A DNA stretch of 64,000 nucleotides from Synchiropus splendidus (GCF_027744825.2 NC_071334.1:69649937-69713936); one strand, 5' to 3'; counted from the first letter of the stretch, positions 1 through 10,463 are shown. Notes: generated from the sequence alone by a model not told the origin. Program-made: numbers and translations.

Positions 1-500
1 CGATTCTTTACTGTGTGATATTTTCAAGATTAGTGACACAATATTGAGGGGTTCAGATGAGTCTGACATCAGAATGAAATTATATTTATGCTCTAAATTC
101 AGGGTCAAATCATGTTGCCAGCAGCACTAGTTACAGCTAGTAGAAATGGTCAGGACACCCAGAGCAGAGACGATTTAGGATCGGCTGCGACAAAGAGTAA
201 TTGATGTACACTTTCAATTGTATAGAGAGAGTTGTAGAGAGACAGAAGTAGCTTTGGCAGCTTTTGGTTTATTTCCTGAAAAACAGTTGAGGACCTCACA
301 AGGAGAAACTGGGCGCTGGCCAGACCACCTGAAAGGATGAACCTCCACTGGAGACTCATTGAGTGGCGGAAGGAAAATCTGATGAGGCCAGCAGGCAGCC
401 ATCCAAACCATTCGACGTCCAATCCAAAGAGACATTTATTCGTCTTCACACGTCAAACTGACAGCCTGGATTATTGGGATCAAATGTGGTTATTAGTTCT
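1..500. other. Unassigned non-coding sequence
   Basis: I recognise no repeat and no credible exon here. Open frames exist on the minus strand, but they lack splice context and resemble no protein family I know. Confidence 0.5.
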
Positions 501-502
501 AG

Positions 503-590
503 GCAGATGAGGGATCATGAAACAGTGTCCTAGTTTTTCTTGCCTTAGAAATGATGTGAGGTTTCATTGAATTGGTTGTTCAAGTTGAGT
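503..590. mobile_element. hAT-like palindromic MITE, left-half fragment
   Basis: The left arm is recognisable from GATGAGGGATCATGAAACAG followed by the central AAATGATGTGAGGTTTCATT block shared with the other copies. The block carrying the CTCF-like motif and the whole right arm are missing, so this is a truncated copy. Assignment rests on similarity to the better preserved copies at 35199-35414 and 45764-45972. Confidence 0.7.
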
Positions 591-1237
591 CATATCCTCG
601 TCATCAGCAAAGAAGGGAACTCGTGATGCTAAACATCAGATTTCCCGACTGATGCAATAATATTTAAAGTCGCTCTGCCTGGGATTCTGACATATTTACT
701 TTCATTTGATGACTGATTACATGGATATTTGGAAAGCCTTCCATGAAATTGATGCCAGGAACCTTCTCGTCCAGGTAAGTGTTTAAATAAAAGCGAGCCA
801 GTTGAAATCGAAGGGTTGGTCTCTTGAGTTTGGGGACCATGGGTCGGGACCGGTCAAACTCCTTTTGTACAGACGGTCTGTTAGATGTCTAGCTTTGACC
901 AGACTGCTGTGGGATCCCGACACGTTGTCACCCGACACGTTGTCACCACTAAAGCATGTCATTCCCTCACGAATTCTTCTCCGACCTCAATGAAGAATAT
1001 CTGAGTGCAGCTGCATCACCGGCATTCTGGGCTCCGTCTGACCTCTGCGCTTGTCAGCAGGGTGTCTTGTTACAGTTTTCTTTTTTTTTTTAAACAAAAC
1101 ACTTTTTTTCCCTCCACACAGAGGGGAGCGTCACAGGGAGCGTCAGGGAGTCCGTGAGAGGCGCTGAGGTCAGAGTGGCATCAGCCGCTGCAGCGCCACA
1201 CTGTGGAGGAGTCGACTCTCTGGAGGAACTGAGACTG

Positions 1238-1240
<3 letters not shown>
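591..1240. other. Unassigned sequence
   Basis: No repeat family recognised. A near-perfect splice donor (CCAG|GTAAGT) at 774/775 ends a 22-codon ATG-initiated open stretch (709-774), but no partner exon is identifiable and there is no AG acceptor close upstream of the ATG. An imperfect direct duplication (CGACACGTTGTCACC) occurs near 920-950. Confidence 0.4.

Positions 1241-1241
<1 letters not shown>

Positions 1242-1305
<64 letters not shown>
1242..1305 (+). repeat. (CA)n microsatellite
   Basis: An uninterrupted CA/AC dinucleotide tract of about 64 bp. The long poly-Val/Cys and poly-Thr/His translations across it are artefacts of the repeat. Confidence 0.97.
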
Positions 1306-1307
<2 letters not shown>

Positions 1308-1624
1308 AGGACACATGGGGCCTGCTCCTGTTGGGGGATGTTGAAGTTGAGTCTCATTAAAATCTTAAACATTGCAGTTGTCAAACGTCCGAGCGCTTTG
1401 CTTCACATTGCTGCAGGCACATTACTAAATTAACCAATGGACCCCTTCAGTTAGAGGTGACAACCAGGGAGCCAAAGGAAGGTGGAAAAGCTGACACATA
1501 TATTCTGATCGTGCACAGCCTGAACATGACAATATGAAACACATTCACATTGAGATCAGTTGTGATTCTGAAGAAGCAGCTTGAGTCATAAACGTTTGGA
1601 AAGCCTCCCGACTGGTGTTGACTT

Positions 1625-1707
1625 GGTGAGGTATCATGAAACAGGACTGCAGGGTCGATGATGCCACTAGACGGCAAGGTGTCATTGAATTATTCATTCA
1701 AGTCTAA
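1625..1707. mobile_element. hAT-like palindromic MITE, degraded fragment
   Basis: Left-arm sequence TGAGGTATCATGAAACAG is followed by a GCAGGGT spacer typical of the longer subfamily. It then jumps to GCCACTAGACGGCAA, a mutated version of the CTCF-like block, and the central TTCATTGAATT...TTCAAGTC segment. The right arm is absent. Confidence 0.65.
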
Positions 1708-1914
1708 ATCATCATCAGCGTGGCACATGGCAACGGTTGCTCATCTCTGATCGAGTGATGATTAGTCCCTTCTCCTCATGTCATGCTCTGAAATACATCC
1801 CTCCATATTTGAGATGTGTGAAGAACATGATGTAAAAATAACATGTTTCACTGAAATAGTTTTTTGACTCCAAAGACTTCAGAGCAGAGAGTCCCATCGA
1901 GCAGGCTCTGGTCA

Positions 1915-1950
1915 TGACAACACTGTTTCATGAAGCCTCATCAGTAGTGC
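1915..1950. mobile_element. hAT-like MITE right-end fragment
   Basis: ACACTGTTTCATGAAGCCTCATC is the right terminal segment of the family. It directly abuts the start of the next copy, which is interrupted by the LTR at 1962. Confidence 0.55.
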
Positions 1951-1961
1951 TGGGCTGATGG

Positions 1962-2373
1962 TGTCACGGTTCAAGACGTGGGCCGGGACCCAAGTGCAAA
2001 GTCACAGGAGGCTGGAGCGAGTCAAATACGTAATCATTTATAACAATAGAAAGAAAACAGGAAGTGTCACCGAACCGGGAGAAACAAACTTAAATCTGTA
2101 AGCAGAGACCAAGACAGAATGAACAGAAATCATGAATCACAGAGCAAAACAGGAAACTCGAGGAAACAGAGGAAGGAACAGAACACTAACTCAGGCAAAG
2201 AGAGCGAAGGAGGAGAGCTCATTTATCACAGGAACAAAAGAGTCAATCTGGCACACAGGTGATCGTGTACACAGGTGATCAGAGGACGATTGGCTCCAGC
2301 TGTCTGCCACCAGACAGGAAGGAGGGAGACACAAGACAGGGATCAAGAGACAAAATAAAAGTGGATCGTGACA
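1962..2373 (-). mobile_element. Solo LTR-like element (family L), about 412 bp
   Basis: On the minus strand it runs from TGTCACGATCC to AACCGTGACA, so it has TG...CA ends with short inverted termini. Flanking 5-mers are GATGG (1957-1961) and GATGA (2374-2378), a 4/5 match expected of an aged LTR target duplication. Shared landmarks with 18132-18815 and 59591-60226 are the GGACCCAAGTGC block, the CAGGAGGCTGGAGCGAGTC block, ACCGAACCGGGAGAAA and GGCTCCAGC near the U3 end. No internal retrotransposon genes are present, so it is probably a recombined solo LTR, most likely Ty3/Gypsy type (family inferred). Confidence 0.7.
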
Positions 2374-2550
2374 GATGATGCCTTGTCCGCCACCTTATGA
2401 GACAGTGTCTTCTCTTTCTGAGCTCAGTGGGTGGCGCTCTGGGTCGAACCGTAACGTGAGCTTGCAGTAAAATGGCAGTTCTAATCCAAAGATTTGTGAG
2501 GGAAGAGTGCCATCTAGTGGGCACTGTTTCATAAAGCCTCACAAGCCTGT
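2374..2550. mobile_element. hAT-like MITE interrupted by an LTR
   Basis: This is the remainder of a MITE whose first bases lie at about 1947-1961, left of the inserted LTR. It keeps a degraded left arm (TGAGACAGTGTCTTC), a GTGGCGCTCTGGGTCGAA block, and a right arm with GTGCCATCTAGTGG (2507-2520). That stretch is a perfect reverse-strand match to CCASYAGRKGGCRS. The copy ends near GTTTCATAAAGCCTCAC. Confidence 0.65.
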
Positions 2551-3450
2551 GACTGCACATGACAAACTGCTCTGTTCGCAGTCAGCCTTCCAGAACTGTA
2601 ATGTCCGCCATCAAAAGCTTAGAGAGACATGTGGAATTAGTAGTTCCAGTTTTTACACTGGCATCATTTCAGACAGAACAAGGTTGTCAGAACGCAGCAT
2701 GTCCCGATGTTTCGGATTTAAACAGATGCCCACAGCATCCTACAATTAGTGATTTTTACAGGGGTAATTTAACAGTCACTGGACGTGTAATTATGAAGTT
2801 TCCCGTCAACAGACCAAAAGAGAAGAATGGACAACTAGGTAACAGCAAATGGCGCTCAAACACAAGTCATGCAGGGAAAAAAGCATGATCACTTCACCTA
2901 AAGCAGAGGGTGTGTCTCCGGTGTCTCGTGTCACTGAGACACCTGAAGGTGCCTGAAGTCACGCTAAACACGCCGCTGTAACTTCCTCTGAAAATGGAAG
3001 CAAGATGGAGACAACATCAAACGGGTCCATCGAAAATGACACATGCTTCCTCCCCATGAACTGATCTCCAAGCCCAGACTCCCTGCTGAGTGGCCATGCA
3101 TGTAAACAAGACTGTGTCACTTTGTGGCTCGATGCGCTTGTCTGAGTCCATCAAGGTCCAGCTCCTCGAGAGAGAGAGAAATGAAAGAGGCGCGTCACCG
3201 CGGTGTCTAGAAGACACTTTTGATAACAACCTGATGGCACAGGCAATGTTCCATGGTGGCACAGGCACTAAACCTGGCGGCCCACAGTGATGGACTCAGG
3301 TGGGTGTTTTAGATATTAGATCAAAATTAAAATATATGAATGTGTAGTGTGTGAATAGCTTAGGCTCAGCAGACCATTTAAGTGGCTCAGTGCCTTGACA
3401 TTGACACATGAACTGAGCTATTACTAGGACCATAAACCTTCATCATCATA
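2551..3450. other. Unassigned sequence
   Basis: No recognised repeat or exon. Overlapping open frames at 2507-2888 begin inside the MITE and have no family resemblance, so they are not called as genes. Confidence 0.4.
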
Positions 3451-3458
3451 GCGTTCCA

Positions 3459-3635
3459 TAGTGATGGGTTGATGAGGCTTCATGACACAGTGTCGTGACT
3501 TTCAGTACCACCAGATGGCGCATGTTTGGACTTGAACAAGTAATTTAATGAAACATCACATCATTTCTGGTGGCCTCTGAAAAGTTTCATCAGCTCTTCA
3601 ATACTGTTTCATGATGCCTCATCTACCCATCACTA
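3459..3635. mobile_element. hAT-like palindromic MITE with perfect 8-bp target duplication
   Basis: A 177-bp copy begins TAGTGATGGG and ends CCCATCACTA, perfect 10-bp terminal inverted repeats. It is flanked on both sides by GCGTTCCA (3451-3458 and 3636-3643). An 8-bp duplication is diagnostic of the hAT, P or Merlin-like range, and the terminal sequence (YAGNG type) fits hAT. There is no coding capacity. The left arm contains CCACCAGATGGCGC (3508-3521), a perfect CTCF-core match; the right-arm counterpart has eroded. This copy defines the family boundaries used for the others. Confidence 0.88.
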
Positions 3636-3643
3636 GCGTTCCA

Positions 3644-4731
3644 CAAGTTATCACACCTAGTACGGACATCGTGGTGAACCCAGTGGTGTGGAACATTTTC
3701 TTTTTCCGTGCTCATGGGATAACTCGACTCAACCACCAAAGATTGTTGTTTTTGGAATCAATCCGCTTTGCAAAGCCTGGAGCGTAAACAATGGACCATA
3801 CTGCTCATGTGCACATCCTTGTTGACTGTACTGCTCGTGCATGTCATCAACAGTCAGACACATTCTGGAGGCAAGACTCATTTGTATCTTTTTAAGAATG
3901 GCAAAAATTGCAAATGAAATACAAAATTGGTGTGGAATTTATAAAAGCCCTGTGCGAAACTGCATGGTGTAACAACGTATTGACTCGCTCGATGGTGAGC
4001 CCTCCTGCCGTCCAGAGTCGAGCTCTAATCCTTGGTCGTCCACTCAAGATCGGAGGGTCGAGAGGATGAGACTGGGCAGTTTGGGATGCACAGCAACGAT
4101 TCAGAGGCCTCCAGACAAAGATCTGACACGACAGTAAGACAACCACTATTTTATTTATTCTAGAAAGGAAATCTGTTTTCCCTGCAGGTAACACTAAAGA
4201 CTTCAGGGCGCAGCTGCAATGTCGAGCATCAAACAAATGACAAAAGAATGACAACAAAAGAATGTAGCAAAAAAAAAAGATTTCATTCAATATTGATGGA
4301 AACTTTAAAGAAGAACTGCAGCGCTACATTGTGCCTGGTTGCCGTCTGTCCCTCTCCTCCGAGATAGATATCTCCAAACATGACGCTGGCCACGAAAGCA
4401 AAGCCACTGCTTCTCTGTCAGTCTGACAAGCTGTTGTCAACCAGGGTGATTTGTTCCTGAGGTTTTACGACGCGTGTCTCTTCCCGGTGTGATTTATGTT
4501 CCGAGAAATGTTGGGATCTTCATATGTTCATTGTTGGCATTTTCATTTATTATTCATTTATTTCTTGCCTGGGACATTGGAATCACCGTGATTTCCGTCC
4601 TGTAAGCCGCTGCTTTTTTCTTGCAGTCTGAACCCTATGGCCCATACAACAACCTGGCTATTATTGTGATTTTTACAGACTAAAGAGCGTCATGCTGCCA
4701 GAATACTGAGCCTTGTCACAGCGCTGTAATG
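3644..4731. other. Unassigned sequence
   Basis: AT-rich sequence with no recognised repeat. A minus-strand open frame at 3892-4290 has no recognisable domain and is not called as a gene. Confidence 0.4.
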
Positions 4732-4920
4732 ACATGTGCTTTATTTGCCTCTCAAAATGTCTTGTTTTCGCCGGCGTGTCCGCAGTTCCGCCACCAGAGC
4801 CAATCTCCTGGAGGACCGGAGATAAGAAGCAGCAACTGAGACCGGCTGTGATGTTGGAACTTTGGACACCAGGGCGAAAACAGAGACATTTGAGAGCGTC
4901 AGTGTCAATAAAAGATGTGA
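4732..4920. repeat. Imperfect inverted repeat (hairpin) about 190 bp
   Basis: The segment at about 4750-4808 (CTCTCAAAATGTCTTG, then TTTTCGCC, GTGTCC and AGTTCC) is matched in reverse complement by about 4838-4897, giving arms near 60 bp with scattered mismatches around a short loop. It could be a palindromic MITE or a decayed fold-back. No target duplication was identified. Confidence 0.55.
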
Positions 4921-5399
4921 GGAGTTCATGACTCAAGTTCAGAACATTGACAGGTGGACAGGCTCCAAAAGGCACATTTCCCCTCTCCACAATCGGTTTG
5001 TATTCTTGCAAGGAAAAGCATGGTAGAATACTACATTACATACTACTTTCTTTGGCAAAGCGAAGTATTCACCATTTTCAATGCATTGAAAACTAAAACG
5101 TAACACGCATCATCGTGCATTAAACATGAAACTGTTATTTTCTTACCATTTTGTTGCTTGATAACTTTTCAATGCTGTGCTAATGAGTTTTGGGTCGGTT
5201 CCGTCACGGCGGAGATGGTTGGAGGATCCCATCTAAAGGAATGAGGTAATTCAGTACCTCTCAGAATTTACAGTAAAGAATGAACTTTGACAGAAGTTGA
5301 TCAATCCACTCGACACTATCTTCCATTTGATACAGACCTTTGTTGTTTACTCCCAGCGCTGCATGATAATGGACACCTTATCTTCCCCTCTCTGGTCTG

Positions 5400-5768
5400 A
5401 CAGTGAGCACTTGGTGAAATAAAGCCTCTTATAATCATTGTTCTTCTTCTCTGACGGGATCTTGTGCTTCTGGTGGAGTGTTAAAAGCAGAGTTAGTCAG
5501 AGGGAACATCGGAACAAGCAGAAAACACACAACGCATCATGGAGAGAGACACGATGAGGATGGAGTTTGCCGTGTTTTAACGGAAAAATCCTGATAAAAA
5601 CATCATAATAACTGATGTTTATTTCTCGTGGAACTAAAGTTGTGCATCCAGCTGGACAAATGAGGCAACGGACCGGGTGAAGACGGCAGCAGACCCAAGC
5701 AAGATTTACTAGTCGTAATTAAAAACTAGCAATTTTTTTGTCACCAATTCAATGACTGTCAAAACATT
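5400..5768 (+). repeat. Dispersed repeat, copy 1 (partner at 33440-33792)
   Basis: Shared blocks with the partner, in the same order and orientation, are AATAAAGC, GCATCATGGAG...GGAGATGA-like, CCAGCTGGA, TTTATTTCTC and GTCACCAATTCA followed by TGTCAAAAC. The superfamily is not recognised and neither copy has a coding frame. Confidence 0.55.
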
Positions 5769-5775
5769 TTTTTTT

Positions 5776-5800
5776 GAGGAGGAGGAGGAGGAGGAGGAAG
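5776..5800 (+). repeat. (GAG)n trinucleotide tract
   Basis: About eight GAG/GGA units follow a poly-T stretch. This is simple repeat with no coding context. Confidence 0.9.
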
Positions 5801-7103
5801 GGGTGTTTATCATATGTCGTTGCATATTGAGTCAACAATTAAAATACAAACAGCAAAGTTGTATTCATTCAGTTTATTCATGATGTTTATGACAGATTTT
5901 CAGTCAATATTTTATCCGTAGAGCATAAGTCATCTGGATTAAATTAACAATATGCATCTCTAGAATGAAAGGAATGAGTAAAATGTTTTGACTAATCGTA
6001 CACTGTACAATGTTGTGACTTTTAGTTGAGTACAATATGACCAAAAAAATGATATGTGGAAGACTAAATGTGAGTAAGACTATAAGAATTATCTTTGGCG
6101 CTAAGAGTGGGTTGAAAAATGGGTGACAAAATGAACACTGCAGTACTTGTGAAAAAGTTACACAACTGTTTATTAAATTAACAATGTGTCATTGTTTGGA
6201 GGAAGACGGTCATGTAAGGCGAGTCGGACTAGTTCAGGACACTGTTGTTGTAACTATTGTTATTGTTATTGCATTGTTGTACAGAAAGTCAATGTGAGGG
6301 AGTGGAAATAGGCAAAGCAGCAAGTGCTTCCCAGCTGTGTTTAATTGCTCTAATTGTGGTTCCTTGGGGAGGAACGAGATCCCTGTTGTTCACAAACTGC
6401 TTAAACCTGTAAAGAAAAGAAAATGTCGCCATTGGTGTGGCTTGGAAGGCTAAATGCCGGGGTTCTTTTTTTTCTTTTTTGTCAATCACATTTTCTCGTC
6501 GGTGGTGACCCCAGCATGCGCTTCCTCCCTGCAGGTACAAATGACCTGTTTCCAGGCCAGAGGACAAACATTTCCCTCCGGAGCCCATTTGAGTGATGAA
6601 AAGTGCCTCTGCTGAATGAACAACACATTCTATGGCTGGACATAATGGAAAAGAGTCTGGAGATTACTGATAATGGATTGGGCCAAATGTCTGCAAACCT
6701 ATGAAACCGCATGCAGAATGACATCCAAACTCTGTTTTCCTTCTCTACATTTCGTCTTGCCTCTGGTCCGATGGATCAACAGTGGACTGCAGGTGGAGAT
6801 GAACAACACGGCGTTGTTCCTCCTCTGCTCGCACTGCAGTGACACCAGGAGGAGTCAGTGTTCAAGGAGTAACTCTGTTCTATATATTATCCAATATATC
6901 TGCCAGCCTTTAGAAAGTCCTCCCTTTTTCCCAGGGAGCGGCAACGTGTTAAATTAGGAATCATTAGCTTGTTAAGAAGAAGAAAAAGTTCATCGTACAT
7001 CCATTTAAAACTATTTTAGTTTCATAATTCCTATGCAAAGTCCCTTTGTTCTACAATGAACACAAAGCCGCACATTAAGGATGAAGCACCTCTATTGATG
7101 CAT
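5801..7103. other. Unassigned AT-rich sequence
   Basis: No repeat family or exon recognised. A minor TTATTG-type simple tract lies near 6252-6285. Open frames around 6289-6957 lack any recognisable domain or splice context. Confidence 0.4.
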
Positions 7104-7288
7104 GCTGGGGATGAGCAGATGAGGCGTCATGAAACAGTACTGCAGGGTTGATGAATGAGTGAAGCCACTGGATGGCACTCTTGGTTTTAATAAACAAGTT
7201 GTTGAAGTCCAAACATTTTACAGCAGACGGTGCCACCTGGTGGCCTCTGGAGATCATGACAATGAGTCAAACCTCACCAACCCATGAC
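7104..7288. mobile_element. hAT-like palindromic MITE
   Basis: Both arms are present: left GATGAGGCGTCATGAAACAGT with the GCAGGGTTGATGA spacer of the longer subfamily, and right TGGCCTCTGGAGATCATGAC...CCTCACCAACCCATGACT. The right arm carries GTGCCACCTGGTGG (7230-7243), a perfect reverse-strand CTCF-core match. The left-arm motif CCACTGGATGGCAC has one mismatch. No target duplication is visible. Confidence 0.8.
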
Positions 7289-7749
7289 TCACGCACACCC
7301 TCAGGTCCTGAGACCAGTCCTTCTCAGGGTCAAGCACAGTGGTCGGTTACATTTTAGCCAAACCTTCGTGAAGAGGAAATTCTCATGCCTGTTTATGAGA
7401 AAAACAGAAGCTACTGAAGGAGAATTGATTCTTCTTGACACTATTTTGTTCATTTCTGCAGCGTATAGTAGGAATGAATGTTGGAATTCATCAACCCTCC
7501 AGACATTTCCAAACTGTTTATTAATACTTTACTTTGTTAAACCATCATCACTTTTGGCAAGCAGTTTGAGAAGCTCTATTTCCTTGTCTGTGCAGCTGCT
7601 CTGGCGTAGGGAAAGGAAAATTCGCTCCAATACATCTCAGTGTTCTATTTAAAAGCAACAAAAAAGAGGTGTTGTGGCCTCAGAACACGTATGTGCAGCT
7701 CTAAAACGGCAGGTCTGGATGATGTGGAGGAAAGAATGGACGGTGGATC
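7289..7749. other. Unassigned sequence
   Basis: Nothing recognised. Open frames at 7284-7652 lack family similarity. Confidence 0.4.
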
Positions 7750-8144
7750 TGTCATGGCTCCGCTTCCAGGCTCCGAGTTCTGGTTTTGCTTTTTTCCCCT
7801 CTGTTCATTTGGCACACGGCTGGAGCCGATTAACCTCTGATGAGTTGTCTTCAAGAACACCTGGGTTCCAGCAACGTGTGCCAGATCGTTGCCTTTGTTT
7901 CCTGCCAGTTCTCCTAGTCCCTGTGTGTTCCCATGTTCCCTGTGATGTTTCCTCTGGTTCCTGTGATTTTGGACTCCTCTCGTTCCCCGTGGTAAAGAGA
8001 GACAACGATCTGGCGCACGTTGCTGGAGCCCAGGTGTTTTTGAAGACAAGTCATCAGAGGTTAATCGGCTCCAGCCGTGTGCCAAAGGAACAGAGGGGGA
8101 AAAAGCAAAACCAGGACTCGGAGCCTGGAAGCGGAGCCATGACA
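7750..8144. mobile_element. LTR-derived fold-back element with perfect 5-bp target duplication
   Basis: Two nearly identical inverted arms of about 143 bp (7750-7892 and 8002-8144) each start TGTCATGGCTCCGCTTCC from the outside and read inward through GGCACACGGCTGGAGCC to GCCAGATCGTTG. They surround a 109-bp spacer that continues the left arm's LTR sequence (compare the minus strand of 18132-18815). Both outer ends are therefore the same U3-type LTR terminus. GGATC lies directly outside each end (7745-7749 and 8145-8149), so the palindrome inserted as a unit. The 186- and 166-codon open frames on opposite strands translate the same arm and are not genes. Confidence 0.85.
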
Positions 8145-8337
8145 GGATCATTCCAATTAATAAGGCACAAATGAATCTTCTACCAAGAATTTTAATGGAG
8201 AACAAGAGCTCATCCTATTGTGGTCTTTTGCACACAGTAGAATGCATGGCATGTCCCAATTACCTGTATGAAACGAAAGAAACCTTTATGAAAAGAGATT
8301 TCTCGTCATAGACCTGCAAGTTTATTCAACAGAATCA

Positions 8338-8359
8338 GGACTCCTCCTCAGGAGTCCTG
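8338..8359. repeat. Short perfect hairpin
   Basis: AGGACTCCT is followed by a four-base loop and its reverse complement AGGAGTCCT. It is too small to assign to an element and has no terminator meaning in a eukaryote. Confidence 0.5.
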
Positions 8360-8505
8360 GTCAATTAGCAGAGACTTGAAGTGAGCGGTGAATCACTCCT
8401 CAGAGCTTTTTGTTTTTCCACACCTTCCACTCCAGAGTGATACATCCTGTCCATTCAAGACAGATTACTCAGACCTCTGCAACCCCGCACTCCCAAAACA
8501 GATGT

Positions 8506-8755
8506 TTTTAGTGTGTGTGTGTGTACCTTCTATAGCTATACTTGTGAGCGCCTTTCTCTTTCTGGGGACGTGTGATTGGACCCCACAAGGTTAAGCTTCA
8601 ATTTGAAGATGAAAACTTCAAAATAACTGGGTCATTATAATGAGGTCTGAGTTTGGTTCAGAGTCCTGGTTAAGCTTAGCCACTTGTTTTGGATGGTTAG
8701 GTTTACGGGTTATGGCAATGAGAGGTCCCCACAAGGATAGCGAGGTGTATGTGAT
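8506..8755 (+). repeat. Teleost 'ATACTTGTGAG' GT-associated interspersed repeat
   Basis: It begins with a short (GT)n, then TATACTTGTGAGCGCC, and ends with GGTTATGGCAATGAGAGGTCCCCACAAGGATA. The same order of blocks recurs at 44690-45049. Similar sequences are very common near GT microsatellites in fish genomes; this identification is from general knowledge. Confidence 0.65.
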
Positions 8756-8793
8756 TTTTTTTATAGTTTGACTTTAATTCAAACAAATTGAAA

Positions 8794-9450
8794 CTGCTCT
8801 CTCTGGGTCGGTGGAGAGTTCTTGCCCCAAGTGGTGGAGTTTAAGTATCTCGGGGTCTTGTTCTCGAGTGAGGGAAAAGGGGAGCGTGAGATTGATAGAC
8901 AGGTTGGTGCAGCAGTGATGCGGTCGCTGTGTCGAACCGTCGTGGTGAAGAGGGAGCTGAGTCACAAGACGAAGCTCTGGATTTACCGATCGATCTACGG
9001 TCCCACCCTCAACTATGGTCACGAGCTTTGGGTAGTGACCGAAAGGATGAGATCGCGGACACAAGCGGCTGAGATGAGGTTCCTCAGCAGGGTGGCTGGG
9101 CGCACCCTTAGAGAGAGGGTGAGGAGTTGGGTCATCCGGGAGGAGCTCGGGGTGGAGCCGCTGCTCCTCCACATGGAGAGGAACCAGCTGAGGTGGCTCG
9201 GGCATCTGATCCGGATGCTCCCTGGACGCCTCCCTGGGGAGGTGTTCCAGGCATGTCCTACCGGGAGGAGACCCCGGGGAAGACCCAGGACTGGCTGGAG
9301 AGATGATGTCTCCGGTCTGGCCTGGGAACACCTCGGGATCCCCCGGGAGGAGCTGGAGGAGGTTTGTGCGGATCAGGAAGTTTGGGCTTCCTTGCTCCGA
9401 ATGCTGCCTCCGCGACTCGACCCCGGATAAGCGGCAGAAGAAGGTGAAGG
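8794..9450 (+). mobile_element. Non-LTR retrotransposon 3' end (C-terminal reverse-transcriptase ORF)
   Basis: An open frame from about 8822 to the TAA at 9428 encodes about 202 residues typical of the C-terminus of a fish LINE protein. It opens with an FKYLGVLFSSEGK strand and has a KRELS...K.W.YRSIYGPTLNYGHELW block. It ends in a basic RWLGHLIRM...GRRPRGRPRTGWRDD tail. The upstream reverse-transcriptase catalytic region is missing, so the copy is 5'-truncated as usual for LINEs. A GGATAAGCGGCAGAAGA block follows the stop, matching the usual 3' tail. The frame has no internal stop, which implies a fairly young copy. I would place it in the Rex1/L2-like range without certainty. It has no known cellular role. 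Confidence 0.85.
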
Positions 9451-10430
9451 TGTAAATTGAAACGACTGAAATGGCAGATGAAGGTAAGTCATTTTTTCCC
9501 CAGTGACCTGGCACATTGGCCCAGTGGTGTCATCTGCTGCGCTCACGACAGTCAGTCTTTACGTCCTGTTAACCAGTAGCTTCATTGTTCTGTCTGCATC
9601 AGAACAGTTCAAGGTGGTTAAAGTAGGCGATCACTACGATCACGGTCATCTGTGAAAGTAGCTTCTCAGGCTGGATGAGACCACCATGCTCTCCTGGCCC
9701 ACATTCGCCATGAAGACGTGCCAGCGTCAGAAGCACTTCCATGCATTGTGATCTGATTCTGCACTCGCTTGTTTACCTCTTGGTTTCTCTCTGAAGACTG
9801 TCCGCGTATGAATTATGCATCTCTTTTAATCCAAAGTGCTCTGTTATCAGGAATTCAGCTCAGTAAAACTCAATAATTAGCTGGGCTGGCGTCAGAATCC
9901 CTTCGCAAAAACAACAAGTTTGTGTAGCTGTCAGTTTGAGGTCCACAAAACAGAAACACCCTCCTTGGCAAAGTTAGTGATCAAAAGAATGGAACCGATA
10001 AGCAAACTCTGCAAACAGGTCGACACCTTTCCAGCCCAGGTCACCGTTTTCCATAACAGTGCGACTGTGCTGCAAATGTGGGAGCCGTCGACTTGCTGTC
10101 GCTGAGAAGTAACAGTCAACAGAACAATTGACAATAAAATCCTCATGAGACAAACCAGCGTCTTGAGAAGGTACCAAGCACTGGCAACTCTACAGTTGGT
10201 CCTCTGGAAATGTGAGAGCAAAGAAGAACCCCGTGGTGTCCACACACCGCTGACATCATCAGTCTGAACCTGGCTGATGTCACTGTATTAATAGCAATAA
10301 TAATAGCTCTACAAGACTCTTCTTCAGCGTTGACATCGCGGGTCATACAAGAAACACTAAAGAAATGTGAAAACGTCATGAAGATTTTAGTGGAATAAGA
10401 GAATGGCAATGCAAGTCCGGCGCAAAACGT
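9451..10430. other. Unassigned sequence
   Basis: No repeat or exon recognised. Minus-strand open frames at 9931-10409 have no recognisable domain. Confidence 0.4.
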
Positions 10431-10463
10431 CAGAGAAGCAGCATCGACAAGCCATTCTCACTC

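Noticed and set aside
709..774. 22-codon ATG frame ending in a perfect CCAG|GTAAGT donor
   Set aside because: No partner exon, no recognised protein and no CpG-rich or other promoter context; a single good donor is expected by chance in 64 kb.
1090..1384. Open frames with poly-Val/Cys or poly-Thr/His
   Set aside because: Translations of the (CA)n microsatellite.
7645..8205. Open frames of 186 and 166 codons on opposite strands
   Set aside because: Both read the same inverted LTR arm. The similarity of their translations follows from the palindrome, not from coding.
8774..9514. 246-codon minus-strand open frame
   Set aside because: It is the antisense shadow of the LINE coding region on the plus strand.
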